Shown: piece after piece, positions 21,115 through 34,696 of the stretch | How positions within the stretch are numbered: the first letter of the stretch is position 1 | Layout: every line of letters starts with the position of its first letter | From: Selaginella moellendorffii | Lineage: Eukaryota; Streptophyta; Lycopodiopsida; Selaginellales; Selaginellaceae | Direction of reading: 5' to 3' | Length of the DNA stretch: 64,000 nucleotides | NCBI RefSeq assembly: GCF_000143415.4 | Contig: NW_003314273.1 | Coordinates: 2,823,805-2,887,804, forward strand | The notes under the pieces: model-generated | What the model saw: the letters and a program-made list of their open reading frames with translations, nothing else | The model's database searches: none | Told to the model about the DNA's origin: nothing | Translations under genes and position numbers: made by a program

Positions 21115-22090
21115 TTGATGAACAAACATATTCGAGAACATTGGGGTTGTCAAACATTCTCTTCGCAAAAAGCACACGTCCATTTCGGGCAAGAGCACAA
21201 TCTGCTATCACGCTGTGATCAGCATTGTTTCGAACGCTTCCTCCAACTTCTGGTAGTTAACATACCCTGTCAGCATGGCGGTCCACGTAACCTCGTCTCG
21301 TCATTCATCAAAGAGATTCTTTAGATGTTGCCGGACTAAATGATCGCTTTGATCAGGCAGACCTAAATATATGGCTTCGGCGTCATGAGTCCGTTCTTGA
21401 GAATACAGCGCAGCATATGCCAATTAAGGACCCTTTTTTATGCCGAGAGATTTTGTTTCTTGGAACTTTCATCTGCCTAAGCTGGGCATGAAGAACATCT
21501 TTTCCAACATGCCAGAATTTGCTCCTTTGTCGTTCACGCCCAGTGCTTTGGCCACCCTCATAAGGATTTGGTTGCGTCCACTGCTTTTCTTGTCATCTTG
21601 GCGGAAAGTGGCTGCTTCACGAGTCCATTGTCTTGTGCTGTGCTTGCGCAGATCACGACGACAGTTGAGGCTGAGCAGAATTTTTACAGCATGCAGCGTT
21701 TATGTTTAAGAGATTAGCTCCTTTCCGGCATAAGCTCAAAGATGCACTCACACACACACACACACAATTCATGGAATAAAAAACAGGAGTAAGCCATGCT
21801 GAGAGAAGGCAGTGATTGTGATCGACCATGAAGCAAGGTCCCATTCGATCAAACAACTGCTTTGCTTGGTCAAGATGGCTGTTTGATGTGGCATGGCATT
21901 CCATTCCTCGATCTAGATACTTGCCATGCCGCCTCAGGGCATCCAAACGTCCCATACATTTGCACCAGAAAATTGGATGCCAAACAATCTCCTGCCGCAA
22001 GGACGTGCTTGATCTCATTGTGAAGCTTACAAGCTGCAGGTAGATTGCTACACGTTTTTATTCCATCCAATAAAACCTCTTGACCATACA
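21115..22090. pseudogene. Scrambled PPR fragment cluster
   Basis: Three neighbouring pieces of a PPR gene in alternating orientation. 21115-21430 is minus-sense (relics of the MLLAKRIFDN, TAMLTGYVN and AEAIYLGLPDQ blocks). 21440-21715 is plus-sense (RDFVSWN, then IFSNMPEFAPLSF). 21716-22090 is minus-sense again, giving a 5'-end fragment (CSNLPAACKLHNEIKHVLAAGDCLAS) that differs enough from the intact gene to come from a diverged paralogue. None is translatable as a full protein. Confidence 0.72.
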
Positions 22091-22600
22091 TTGCTCTCTA
22101 TGAGAAAAAAAGCATATCTGTTGATGCAATCTTGGCTAGTGCCTTGAGATTTGTAGAAACAATCATCGATTCGGAGATTAGTGTCTTGACCTACACCACC
22201 ATCGTCTTTGCAGCTTTGGGATTTCCATTTGTAAAATTCAAACATGCATGTCGAAAGTGGGGCTGTAAATTAATACGCGATCGCGATCGGTACAGATTCT
22301 TCAAACCGTGATGTCACACCGCTTTGCCAGTGGGAATCGCATATTATGTTTGCTAGTACTGAATTTACATTAGTTCTAAGCATAGATCCATATAAATTAT
22401 GGAGAGAATTTTTTGCCTGCAACTAAGAATCTAGTCCCGCCACACTTCAAAACTAGGAACCTTCAAACTTTCCAAGGACACACTGTTCTACATGACTATT
22501 GGTTATATTGAATTCACTTACAAAGCGAAATCCCCCAGAAATGATCCAAGCAGCAAGTCACACAACAATCACTTGTACAACCATTCTTAAAATTTGGTTT
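21750..22600. repeat. Direct repeat copy 1 (partner 25230-26110)
   Basis: Starts at a (CA)n run followed by AATTCATGGAATAAAAAA and ends around CCCCCAGAAATGATC...CAACCATTCT. The partner about 3.5 kb downstream is collinear with small indels. Together with the flanking NCED stub and PPR copy it defines a tandem segmental duplication with a unit of about 3.5-4.5 kb. Confidence 0.85.
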
Positions 22601-22628
22601 TGAGGCAAGGATAACAATCTCAATCTCG

Positions 22629-23084
22629 GTCATGGAAGCAACATGTGTGCTCGGCGGGACTGGATTTTGGAAAGATCAACCAGAAATTCCTGGGGCAGAA
22701 GAACCGGTACGTCTACATGCGCTACTATGGGCCATGGCCCAAATTGTCGGGCGTGGCCAAGGTCGATCTGGACCCCACGGCTGTCCAGTGTGGTAATTGA
22801 TGGAACAAGTGACCCGGACCTCAAGGAGCCGTGCATTGTGGTGTCAAGGAGATTCGAACGTGGTAAGTTTTGTGGCGAATGGTGAGGAGAAAGGGGATGG
22901 ATACGTCTTAAGCTACGTCCATGATGAGAAAAATGGGGTCTCGGAGCTTTTGGTCATAGATGCCAAATCACCCACACTTTGAGACAGTGGCTTTTCTAGA
23001 GTTGCCTGCTGGAGTTCCATATGGATTCCATGGGATCTTTATAAATGCCGATCAAATAGCTAACCAAAACCATGGCACCTTGTG
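22629..23084 (+). pseudogene. NCED/CCD4-type dioxygenase, copy 4, 3' stub
   Basis: Only about the last 150 codons remain, starting around the CSAGLDFG-equivalent and NQKFLG(Q)KN, through GPWPKLSGVAKVDLD, to the VPYGFHG-equivalent and the terminal NHGTL. Several frameshifts break it. It is tail-to-tail with the broken PPR copy that follows, exactly as copy 3 is with the intact PPR gene. Confidence 0.88.
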
Positions 23085-23140
23085 AGAAAATTTGATATAG
23101 TTGTGAAAATTGATATAATCTTTTGAAAATATTTAAGCTA

Positions 23141-23300
23141 TGTAACTATGTGAGAATTGGCAATAAGAACATATGGAGCACTGTTACTAGGCTCCACACT
23201 AATGGCATTTTTCATTGCATTGTAACTATGTGAGAATTGGCAATAAGAACATATGGAGCACTGTTACTAGGCTCCACACTAATGGCATTTTTCATTGCAT
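23141..23300. repeat. Perfect 80-bp tandem duplication
   Basis: 23141-23220 and 23221-23300 are identical base for base. The unit spans the 3' end of the broken PPR copy (its terminal VEPSNSAPYVLIANSH region in antisense). Complete identity implies a recent event. Confidence 0.95.
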
Positions 23301-25141
23301 CTCCACTCGCTACAGCTCCAAGCAAGCACTTCCAATCCATGGAATCTGGGTAGTATGGCATCTCCCACAGAAGATTCTCAGCATCTTGGATCTGACAAGC
23401 ACACCAATCATACACGAGTAGTGTTGCTTTGAGGGTTTGATAGAGTGATCAAACTGGAAAGACACAAAGAGATCCCGAGCTATGGCAACAGTGCCTTTGT
23501 GAGCGCACAACGTGAGCAAAGCTGTTAAACTAGCTTCATCAGGTGTATTAGTAGTGACCATGGTTTGCAAGGCATCCAAGGCTCTCAAAATGGCCCCAAT
23601 CCAAGAGTATGCTGCCAGCATTGCATCCCAAGGTATGAGATCCTTGTCCGGCATTGTTAAGAATATCCGATTTGCCATATCCAGATGCCCGTTTTGGGTA
23701 TATGCAGAAAGCATTGCACTCCATGAAGATTGGTTTCTCTCTTGGATTGAATCAAACACACTTTTGGCTTCCAGTAACTGAGAATTTGATGCAAAACCAG
23801 ACAAGGGAGCATTGAAAGCAATAGCGCTCTTTTCATTGGAGTTGTCAAAAATTCTCTTGGCAAGAAGCATATGTCCACTTCGGGCATATGCCGACATGAG
23901 CACAATCAGCGGTATCTCGCTGTGACCCGGCATTTTTTCGAAAATCCACAGGGCGTCTTCTATCCTGTGGGTTGTTTACATATCCTGTCAGCATTGCAGT
24001 CCACATAACCTCGTTTCGCTCCTTCATTCCATCAAAGAGTTTCTTTGCAGACCTAAATATATGGCTTCGGTGTCGTGAGTCCGTCCTCATCGAGAATACA
24101 AGCGCAGCATTGCAGTGCAAGCAAACGCGTTGTGGCGCTGCATGGTGTAAAATATTTGCTCAGCCTCCGCGATGCTACTGTCCTCGTGATCTGCGTAAGC
24201 GGACAGGGTTACCGCGCATGAAACCACATCGATACACTCCATCGACTCAAACAGATTCTTTGCCTCGTGAAAGCAGCCACTTTCCGCCAAGACGACAAGA
24301 AAAACCGTGGAGGCAACCAAATCCTTGTGAGGCAGCGCGAGGAAGAAACACTTGGCATCTTCCAAAAGGCCGTGCTGGCCAAAGCACTGAATCATGGACG
24401 TAAAAGACAGAGCATCAAATTCTGGCATGTTGGAGAAGATGTGCTTCGCCTCCTGCAAATGCCCAGCTTGGGCAAGTGCTGATAGTTGGGAGTTCCAAGC
24501 AACAAGGTCTCTCTCAGGCATGGGGCTGAAGAGTGTCGTTATTTGAAACAATTTGGTGGATTTGGATAGAATTGTGGTCCAAGATATTAAGCTCCTTTCT
24601 GGCATAAGCTCAAAGAGCTGCATTTCTTTATCCAAATGCCCGTTTGTGGCATATGCTAAGATCATTGCATTCCATGCTACAAGGCCTCTCTCATGGAATC
24701 GAAAACTTCTTTCGCCTGTAGGAGTAAGCCATGCCTAGAGAAGGCAGTGATCATGATTGACCATGAAGCAACATCCCATTCGGGCATTCGATCAAACAAC
24801 TGCTTTGCTTGGTCAAGGTGGCTGTTTGATGCGAAGGCAGAGAGCATGGCATTCCACGAGAATCGATTCCGTGATGTAGAGCCGCAGAAGATTTGCCATG
24901 CTGCTTCTGGGCATCCACACCTCCCATACATTTGCACCACCAAATTGCATGCCAAGCAGTCTCCTACTGCGAGGAGGTGCTCAATCTCATTGTGGAGCTT
25001 AGAGGCTGTGGATAGATTGGTACACTTCTTTATTTCATCCAACAAAAGCTCTCGACAATCTAGTGTTAACATGGTTCTCTGTTGAAAAAACCATATAATC
25101 ATGAACAATCTTGGATGGTTCCTTGGTTGTTGTAGAAACAA
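23215..25141 (-). pseudogene. PPR protein, second copy, frameshifted
   Basis: Collinear with the intact PPR gene at 18612-20546 and very similar, but split into three frames (about 25141-24677, 24665-24087 and 23933-23310). Lesions include a 5-bp loss near 24693, a deletion of about 80 bp near 24048 that joins TTCTTTGC to AGACCTAAAT, a 1-bp change near 23970 and loss of part of the C-terminal region near 23398. It retains six codons that the intact copy lacks (SNSQLLEA versus SNAQ), so the intact copy has its own small deletion. Confidence 0.88.
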
Positions 25142-25204
25142 TCATCAATTCGGAGATTAGTTTCATGATCAACATTACTTTTATCTTTGCACTTTTGTGG
25201 CATA

Positions 25205-25246
25205 CTCTCTCTCTCTCTCTCTCTCTCTCACTCACACACACACACA
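25205..25246. repeat. (CT)n then (CA)n compound microsatellite
   Basis: About 12 CT units followed by about seven CA units. The matching site in the duplicate (21745-21765) has only the CA part. Confidence 0.9.
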
Positions 25247-26110
25247 ATTCATGGAATAAAAAAAAGGAGTAAGCCATGCCGAGAGAAGGCAGTGATCATG
25301 ATCGACCATGAAACAAGGTCCCATTCGATCAAACAACTGCTTTGCTTGGTCAAGATGGCTGTCTGATGCGGCATGGCATTCCATTCCTCGATCTAGATAC
25401 TTGCCATGCCGCCTCAGGGCATCCACACCTCCCATACATTTGCACCAGAAAATTGGATGCCAAACAATCTCCTGCCGCAAGGACGTGCTAGATCTCATTG
25501 TGAAGCTTACAAGCTGCAGATAGATTGCTACACGTTTTTATTCCATCCAATAAAACCTCTTGACCATACATTGCTCTCTATGAGAAAAAAAGCATATCTG
25601 TGGATGCAATCTTGGCTAGTGCCTTGAGAGTTGTAGAAACAATCATCGATTCGGAGATTAGTGTCTTGACCTACACCACCATCGTCTTTGCAACTTTGGG
25701 ATTTCCATTTGTAAAATTCAAACATGCATGTCTCAATTTGAGAAAGTGGGGCTGTAAATTAATATGCAATCGCGATCGGTAAAGATTCTTCAAACCGTGA
25801 TATCACACCCGTATAAAACCTTTGCCAGTGGGAATCGCATATTATGTCTGCTAGTACTGAATTTACATTAGATCTAAGCATAGATCCATATATTATGGAG
25901 AGAATTTTTTGCCAGCATCTAAGAATCTAGTTCCACCACATGATCATTGTGGATCATTCAAAACTAAGAAATTTCAGACTTTCCAGGGACACACTGTTCT
26001 ACATGACTATTGGCTATATTGAAAGTGCTTACAAAGCGAAATCCCCCAGAAATGATCAAGCCACACAACAATCACTTTGTACAACCATTCTGAAAATTTG
26101 ACTATCTCAA
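25230..26110. repeat. Direct repeat copy 2 (partner 21750-22600), with PPR 5' fragment
   Basis: Collinear partner of 21750-22600. Its first 350 bp are a minus-strand PPR 5' fragment identical in kind to 21716-22090. The remainder is non-coding flank with a shared CGATCGCGATCGGT-like phrase. It ends close to 26110, where unique sequence begins and the gene-dense part of the window starts. Confidence 0.83.
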
Positions 26111-26291
26111 TCCAGAGATGAAACCAGCATAGAGCAGAATTTCACAGGAGGTTCATGGATGATCCAATCCAATTGATGGTGATCACTGTCAATCAAATCC
26201 TCGAGAAGTTTGATTGGGAAAAATTCAATCAAGACGCTTTTGGAGAAGCAATTTCTAGAAAAAACTGGCGCGTCAAGGGGACTGGAATCTC

Positions 26292-26364
26292 GCCACGTAC
26301 GCGCAAAAAGCCACGTGGCTTGCATAGATTCGCCGCCACTAGGCGTGTGTTCTTGACCACGTCT
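26292..26364. promoter_or_regulatory. Cluster of ACGT (G-box/ABRE-like) elements
   Basis: Three ACGT cores in about 70 bp: CCACGTAC at 26292, the perfect palindrome GCCACGTGGC at 26310-26319 and CCACGTCT near 26357. A GCAATAAAAGC near 26385 could be a TATA-like box. G-box/ABRE clusters commonly bind bZIP or bHLH factors in ABA-, light- or stress-responsive promoters. They lie about 190-260 bp upstream of the small reading frame at 26552. Confidence 0.5.
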
Positions 26365-26551
26365 GGCTCCACGCTTTCGATTGACGCAATAAAAGCACCA
26401 TTCCTCGTTTGGTGGCACAGTCTGTGCTCTGCGATCTCATCCCCTCCCATCTCCGCTCCCTCCAATTCGATCAATCCGGTAGCCAGTAGCGCTAGCATCC
26501 AGATCCTCTCCTCCAATTCGCGTCAATTCCATGCTATAGATTACAGGATCT

Positions 26552-26851
26552 ATGGCTTACTTCAAATCTATGGCAACTATGGCGGCTGCCACGGCCACTG
26601 CAGCGATCTACGAGGCTCGAGTCCATCACTTCCATCACGACTCGCCTTCCTCCTCCGCGAATTCGCCAGATCATGAGCAATTCCACCAGGATCCCTCGTC
26701 AGGAGCGCACAGCCAAGGGGCAAGCAGCAAGATCCAAGCTCAGGATCACAAGAACCAAGGGGGAGGAGTGATGGGCAGTGGTTGTATCCCACAGCATCAA
26801 GACCCAAGGCTCCATTTCTTCGATACTCTCATCCCTGGCACTAGATACTAG
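26552..26851 (+). CDS. Possible small protein, 99 aa, unknown function
   Basis: A 99-aa frame starting MAYFKSMATM, with an alanine/threonine-rich start, a H/S/Q-rich low-complexity middle and a C-terminal QDPRLHFFDTLIPGTRY. The end weakly recalls short plant proteins that finish with an aromatic-plus-ETL-type motif, but this is from memory and not secure. Support for a real gene: a CT-rich leader at 26415-26510, an ACGT cluster upstream and an AATAAA at 26900-26905. Against it: short length and low complexity. No signal peptide or membrane segment is evident. Confidence 0.35.
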   Translation: MAYFKSMATMAAATATAAIYEARVHHFHHDSPSSSANSPDHEQFHQDPSSGAHSQGASSKIQAQDHKNQGGGVMGSGCIPQHQDPRLHFFDTLIPGTRY

Positions 26852-26899
26852 CGATAGAAACGAAAATGCTCCCATTCATCGATGATTCCTCCAATTGTC

Positions 26900-26905
26900 A
26901 ATAAA
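26900..26905 (+). terminator. Candidate AATAAA polyadenylation signal
   Basis: Lies about 50 bp after the stop of the 99-aa frame. It is compatible with 3'-end formation for that frame, but such hexamers are common by chance. Confidence 0.3.
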
Positions 26906-26957
26906 TTCCATGACCTCTCATACTAAAAGAACTCCAATTGATTGATCAAATGGTTCT

Positions 26958-28367
26958 TTAGTTCTTCCCAGTCGATGATAGTTTACACCCAAAAAGTTTC
27001 TTTGCCATCTCTACGTATGATCGCCTAAACGCGTTCTTGTCCGTGAACTTCTCGCGGTAGTGCGATCGCCGATGCAAAGTGTCCGCGACCGAGGCACTGC
27101 CTCCATTCTCGGTGCCATAGACACTCCTGTTCGTCTCGTCCAGGAAGTTCTTCCCCGACGTGATCGAGTCCTTCTCCTCCTGGACAGCGTCGCTCGCCGA
27201 GGCGCGTTTGATCCGCTGCCATCGCTGCTCCTCGTGGAGCTCCGCGTCCTGCTGCATCTCTCTCAGCCGCGCCATCTTCTCCTCCTCGCGGCAGCGGTGG
27301 CTTGCCGGAGCCACGGTTTTCCTCCCTGTCCCGTCTTCGTGCCTGCGATGCCGATCATCCACGTCTGGGCTATCGTCTCTCCCGCTTTCTACTTCTCGTA
27401 TCATCGCCCTCGCGAACTTGGTTGCTTCTGTACCTGTCTTGCTCGTCTGTCTCGGGAATTCTTTTGCTGCGATCTTCTCGATCATCCCGTGAAGAAGCAA
27501 CTATTTTGTTTCTATGCCTGTCTTCCTCGTCGCTGTCCTCGGCAGATCTTTTCCTCCTGCTATACCTGTCATCCTCATCGGAAGCTCTTTTGTTTCCATC
27601 GTCATCCTCCTCGGCGGCTCTTCTGCTTCGATCAGCTCTCTTTGCTTCTGGCTCGCCAGCTTCACCGTTCTCTTTCATTTTCTTCTTCAGCGCCTTCCTT
27701 TTCTGCTTCTCCTCGGCTTTTATCTGTGCTTTCAATCGCTTCTTTTCGTCTTTAGCTTCCATCTTGCTCTCTACCTGCAAAAACAATCAAAGTTCCAGTT
27801 TTGTGTTAGAAAAAGTTCACAGGCAATCCTAAAAGGAGGGAAGAAAAACATACCTCTTTTCGCAAAGCTTCCATCTTCAAAGGATTGCTCTTGATTCGTT
27901 CCCGAGCGGCCAGCTCTTGCTGCTTAATCAAGAGCAAAGGATCCGACCGAGTTTTCCTCCACTTGTCATTAGCCGAGATCTTCTCTTCCACGAACAGCGA
28001 TCCCGGCGTGGCGGCCACCTGCTGGATCACTCTCTCCTCTTTGGATTCTTCGAGAGGCTTACCAAGCAAATACTCCTCATTCGACGGCTTGCCAACGCCC
28101 AACCCCGCGTCCTGGAAAAACCAAGCAAAATTCCCATCAGTCACTCGCTGGCGCGCAGAGAAAATCTAAAATCTAGCTAGAACACTTACGGCACCAGCCC
28201 CGCTTGCTCGTGGAGCTTGCGAAATTCCAAATGATCCTGCTCCTCCCTGATCTGCTTCTGGAGCTCCTCGAGCTTCCGCTTCTCCGCCTCGCGGCCTTCC
28301 ACACCGTCTCGATGTTGCGCAGGCTGCCCGTGTGCCATCCCTTCTTGTTGAGAAACTTGAGCGCCAT
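26958..28367 (-). CDS. CWC25: Pre-mRNA-splicing factor CWC25, with two apparent frameshifts
   Basis: Homologue of CWC25, a spliceosomal protein needed around the first catalytic step. Proposed exons: 28190-28367, 27854-28147 and 26958-27774, with 42- and 79-bp introns. It begins MALKFLNKKGWHTGSLRNIE and contains FQDAGLGVGKPSNEEYLLG, then an RS/RD-rich middle. The end has EEKMARLREMQQDAELHEEQRW and GSASVADTLHRRSHY. Two single-base frame changes are needed: one near 28288-28296 (WKA to EAEKRKLEELQKQ) and one within 27370-27500 in the RS-rich part. Both frames encode the right protein on either side, so I suspect sequence errors or a damaged allele rather than an old pseudogene. It is divergent from the NDR kinase. 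Confidence 0.85.
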
Positions 28368-29275
28368 AGCGGGATCCTCACGAACCCTAACTCAAGAGCC
28401 CTAAAGGTTTCATTTATAGCAAACCATTAAGGTCAAGTATAGCCCTAAACAAAGTTTCCTAGATATCAGGGGCCGTGAGGAGCATATTCCGTCGCGCATC
28501 TCCGTCGCGTGCTCTCCGGGGCTTTCATTAATAAGCGTCGGCACATGCACCACTAAATGCCGCCTTGCAATCGTCGTCGTCCGGTCGCGGAGATCGACGG
28601 CCTTAATGGCGCCAGCGGGGCAGAGGCCGGGGCTCTTAATTCCAGCTTTGGCATTCAAGTCCCCTGCGTATTTCCCCGCGCTCGGCCACCGCGCGGTGCT
28701 GGACGCGGTGTTTGGTGCTTTACTTTCCACTCGCTAGATTGGCCGTGCGGCTGACGCACGTGTGCCGCACAAGGCCGCGTCGCCACATTGGCGGAAGAGA
28801 GTAGCGTCTCGCCTTCCTTCTCTCTCACACCCAATCTCGTGGAGCTACATTTTTTATTTTTCTAGGTCAGCTGTTGCTGCCACAGATTTGTTGCGAGCGC
28901 TTTCGATTCGAGGTGATGGCGCAGCGAGCAGCGCTGCTCGACAATCTCACGCTCGTTCTTCGAGGAAGAAATTTCTGGCGCTGCGCGGCGGATTGCTCAT
29001 CGTCTACTCCGGTAGCTGGAGCGTCATCGGATTTTCCCTAGGTAGAGCACAGGAATCGTAGCTAGAGCTAGAAATTGGGCAAATATTATCCTCGCGACTG
29101 TGTTCTTCGTCCTCTTCGGCGGCTGGGATTTTGCGCCATGGGATCTTCGCTAGCTAGAGTAGAAGTAGAACACAGGTGGGGAGGAATCGAGCGTAGCTAG
29201 AGCTAGAAATTTGGGAAAATATTTCGGGATTGGATTTGCAAATGTATATGGAGGGGAGCTGATTTGCGCTGGGCA
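28368..29275. promoter_or_regulatory. Divergent intergenic region between CWC25 and NDR kinase
   Basis: About 0.9 kb serving both genes. A phrase GTAGCTAGAGCTAGAAATT occurs at about 29056 and again at about 29193, each followed by a similar AT-rich tail, so the NDR leader contains a duplicated block. No other gene is supportable. Confidence 0.5.
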
Positions 29276-31828
<2,553 letters not shown>

Positions 31829-32451
31829 TCATCAAAACTTCATCCAATTTGGATTCTCTAAAATCGCTCTCACTCGCTAGCGAGATCGCTGCTTATCTTC
31901 TCGTTTCCATTCACACTGTAAATTCTCTATGATTGATTGTCGAGCTAGCGCGAAAAAGACTACCATTTTTTTCCACCTTGGACTTGGTCGCCGGGGGGTT
32001 CGAGTCCCATTAGCTTACGTGCCACGTCACGGCCATGTCATCAGAGATACGTTTTGACTGCGACGGAGCTGCGATTGGAAGAAGCGAGCGCTCTCTCTCC
32101 AAGCAACAGTACCCCAACGCTACACTACACTCTTTCTTTTTTAGGGCTTGTGGATGGGAGGAGGAGAGGCTAGGCGCATTGTGGACCTGGTCTTGGAGCG
32201 CCGCCGTGTCGCGCTCACGGGATTCCCTGGCGCTACTGCTCATGCTGGCGCTGGCTCTGCGCTCTCGATCGATCGAGCTCACCGGCGGCGCTGCATCATC
32301 AGCGCCTCGGGAATCTCCAGGTGAGGGTTACTGCTGCTCGAGCGCTACTAGGTCACGAGCATTGGTGATCTCGGAGGACAGGGTAGGAATCGCGGGGTAG
32401 CGATGAGAATAGGAGCGTAATATCGCGGCCGCTGTCCAAGAAGAGCTTGGA
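31829..32451. other. Intergenic: NDR 3' flank and MKP1 leader
   Basis: About 620 bp between two same-strand genes. The second half has a TTTTTTAGG-type run and a CG-rich leader, presumably the MKP1 5' UTR. No gene seen. Confidence 0.5.
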
Positions 32452-34696
32452 ATGGGCGAGCCAATGTTAACCGAGAAGCTCGAGGGAGGTGAGAATGCTC
32501 CGGAGGATGGATGTAGCAGCAGTAGCAGTAGCGATGACAAGGTCCAGAAGAGATTTTGGCGGTCGGCTTCATGGTCGTCCTCGCATTCCGCGCCCCCGAG
32601 TCCCGGAAGGCCAGTTCTTCCCATGGACAAGCCTGGCACATCGTATCAGCTTCCTCTCACGCCTCGGCAACAGGGTAGCCGGAGAGGGCCAACGCTACCA
32701 CCGCTGCTAACCTCTGGGAGAGTTGGGAACGACGAGGCCAGGGACTGGGCTCCTCTTACTCCACGCAGGGATATAAACCGGATGAAGAACGGGCTGGAGA
32801 TCAAGCTCGACCTCGCTGCCGTGCAGCGCTGCCGGGATTCGTCCGAGCCAACGGAGATGCAAATGAAGAGGGACAAGTTTGCGTTCTTCGAGAAAGAGTG
32901 CTCGAGGGTGGCCGAGCACATCTACTTGGGGAGTGATGCTGTGGCCAGGAACCGGGAGACTTTGCTAGCCAACAAGATCACTCACGTACTCAACTGCGTG
33001 GGATTCATCTGCAAGGAGTACTTCCGGGACGACTTCAAGTACCACACTCTGTGGCTGCAAGACAGTCCCTCGGAAGACATCACCAGCATCCTCTACGACG
33101 TTTTTGACTACTTTGAGGAGGTCCGGGAGCTGGGTGGCCGGGTGTTTGTCCACTGCTGCCAAGGTGTGTCTCGATCCACAGCGCTGGTGATCGCGTACTT
33201 GATGTGGAGAGAGGGACGGAGCTTTGAGGATGCGTTCCAGGACGTGAAAGCTGCCAGGGGGATCACCAATCCGAACATGGGATTTGCGTGCCAGCTCCTC
33301 CAAGCACAGAAACGAGTCCATGCCTCTCCCGCGAGCCCGAACTCGATCCTTCGCATGTACCGGATGGCGCCACACTCGCCTTACGATGCACTGCACCTGG
33401 TTCCCAAGACCATCAACAATCCAAGCCCGACGGCGCTCGACTCAAGGGGGGCGTTTGTGGTTCACGTACCCAGTGCCATCTTCGTGTGGATCGGAAGGAA
33501 GTGCGAGAAGGAGATGGAGATCCTTGCCAAAGCGGCTGCTGGACAGGTTGTGCGATATGAGAGGGCGCAAGCTCCGATCATGTCCATATTCGAGGGTGAG
33601 GAACCTGAGGACTTCTGGGAGGCTTTCAGCAAAGGCTCGAGCAACTTGGAAGGGGGATACGATCGACTCAAGGGCGACTTGAAGCGGGTGGAAGCGTACG
33701 ACCTGGACTTTGAGCTCTACCACAGAGCGTTGCAAGGAGTGGTTCCACCGTCTGGTGCCGTGGTAACTCACATACCGGCAAGGGTCAGTGGCTGGAGCAG
33801 GCTGAGGAAGAAGTTCTTCTCGGGATCCGTCAAGGAAAAGGTGGCGGCTATCAAGGAGTCGGGGTGTACAAGGAGCGGCTCTCCGCATTCTCCACTCTCG
33901 GAAACCTCTACACCATCATCGTCGCCCCCAGCCTCGGGCTGCCCGTCTCCGTCTTACTTCTTCTCGGCATCGCCAACTCCTTCGCCGGCTTCGTCCTACT
34001 CGTGGTCTCCAGCCTCCTCGGACGAGTCATCGGCCTCGAGTCGCTACACTTCTCCGGCTCCTTCTCCACTGCGGTTCCCGTCGGCCGCGCCATCGGGGAA
34101 ACCATCGTCCGTGTCGCTGGCAGAGCGTAGGGGAGGGATGCCTCCATCGCTCTTTCTCGGCAGCATGGTCGAGGAGCCGCCTCCAACTCCGAGGTTTGGA
34201 AAGACCTTCAGCTTTAAGTCGGATTCCGACGCAAGCGCTGGCTTGGACGCTTCCGCCACTCCAAGTCCAGACAGTGACCGGGCGATGGAGATTGACAACA
34301 ACGGGGATAAGAAGAGGAGGATTTACGAGTGGCCCCGGCTCAAGAACGTCGACTTGTCCGGCAGGCACGACTTGGATTCCAGCAGCGTCTACATTCTAGT
34401 GAACCGAGTCACGGGGAGAGACGCTGGCGACTTGTTCATCTGGGTGGGAAGCAAGGCTGGGATTTGCATTGACGGCGTTGGTTCTCCCTGCCTGGACGAG
34501 GCTGGAGGTCCAAACTGGGAGCAAATTGGAGCTGGCTTCCTCAAGCGCATGGACATTCACAGTGACAAGCCTGCCAGTGTAAGTTTTTATCTTTCGTTCG
34601 TTTCGTTCTTCTGGAGTGATGGATTTTCGCTCCTTGCAGGTAATCAAAGAAGGCGAGGAACCAGAAGAGCTCTGGGAGAAGTTTTTCTCGTTGTGA
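32452..34696 (+). CDS. MKP1: MAP kinase phosphatase 1-like dual-specificity phosphatase
   Basis: A 727-aa protein of plant MKP1 architecture: exons 32452-34578 and 34640-34696. A serine-rich N-terminus with PLTPR motifs is followed by a dual-specificity phosphatase domain (residues about 150-285). The catalytic signature HCCQGVSRS is intact. A gelsolin-like region (about 320-400, AFVVHVPSAIFVWIGRKC) follows, then a long Ser/Pro-rich tail and a C-terminal second gelsolin-like block (VYILVNRVTGRDAGDLFIWVG) ending EELWEKFFSL. MKP1 dephosphorylates stress-activated MAP kinases and restrains stress signalling. Length and domain order fit the family. It converges on the phosphoethanolamine methyltransferase gene with about 430 bp between stops. 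Confidence 0.95.

Noticed and set aside
26155-26676. 173-aa plus-strand frame before the 99-aa frame
   Set aside because: It runs through a promoter-like region and shows no domain; likely chance opening in moderate GC sequence.
27060-27755. 231-aa plus-strand frame
   Set aside because: Antisense to CWC25, whose RS-rich coding strand gives long Ser/Leu/Arg shadows.
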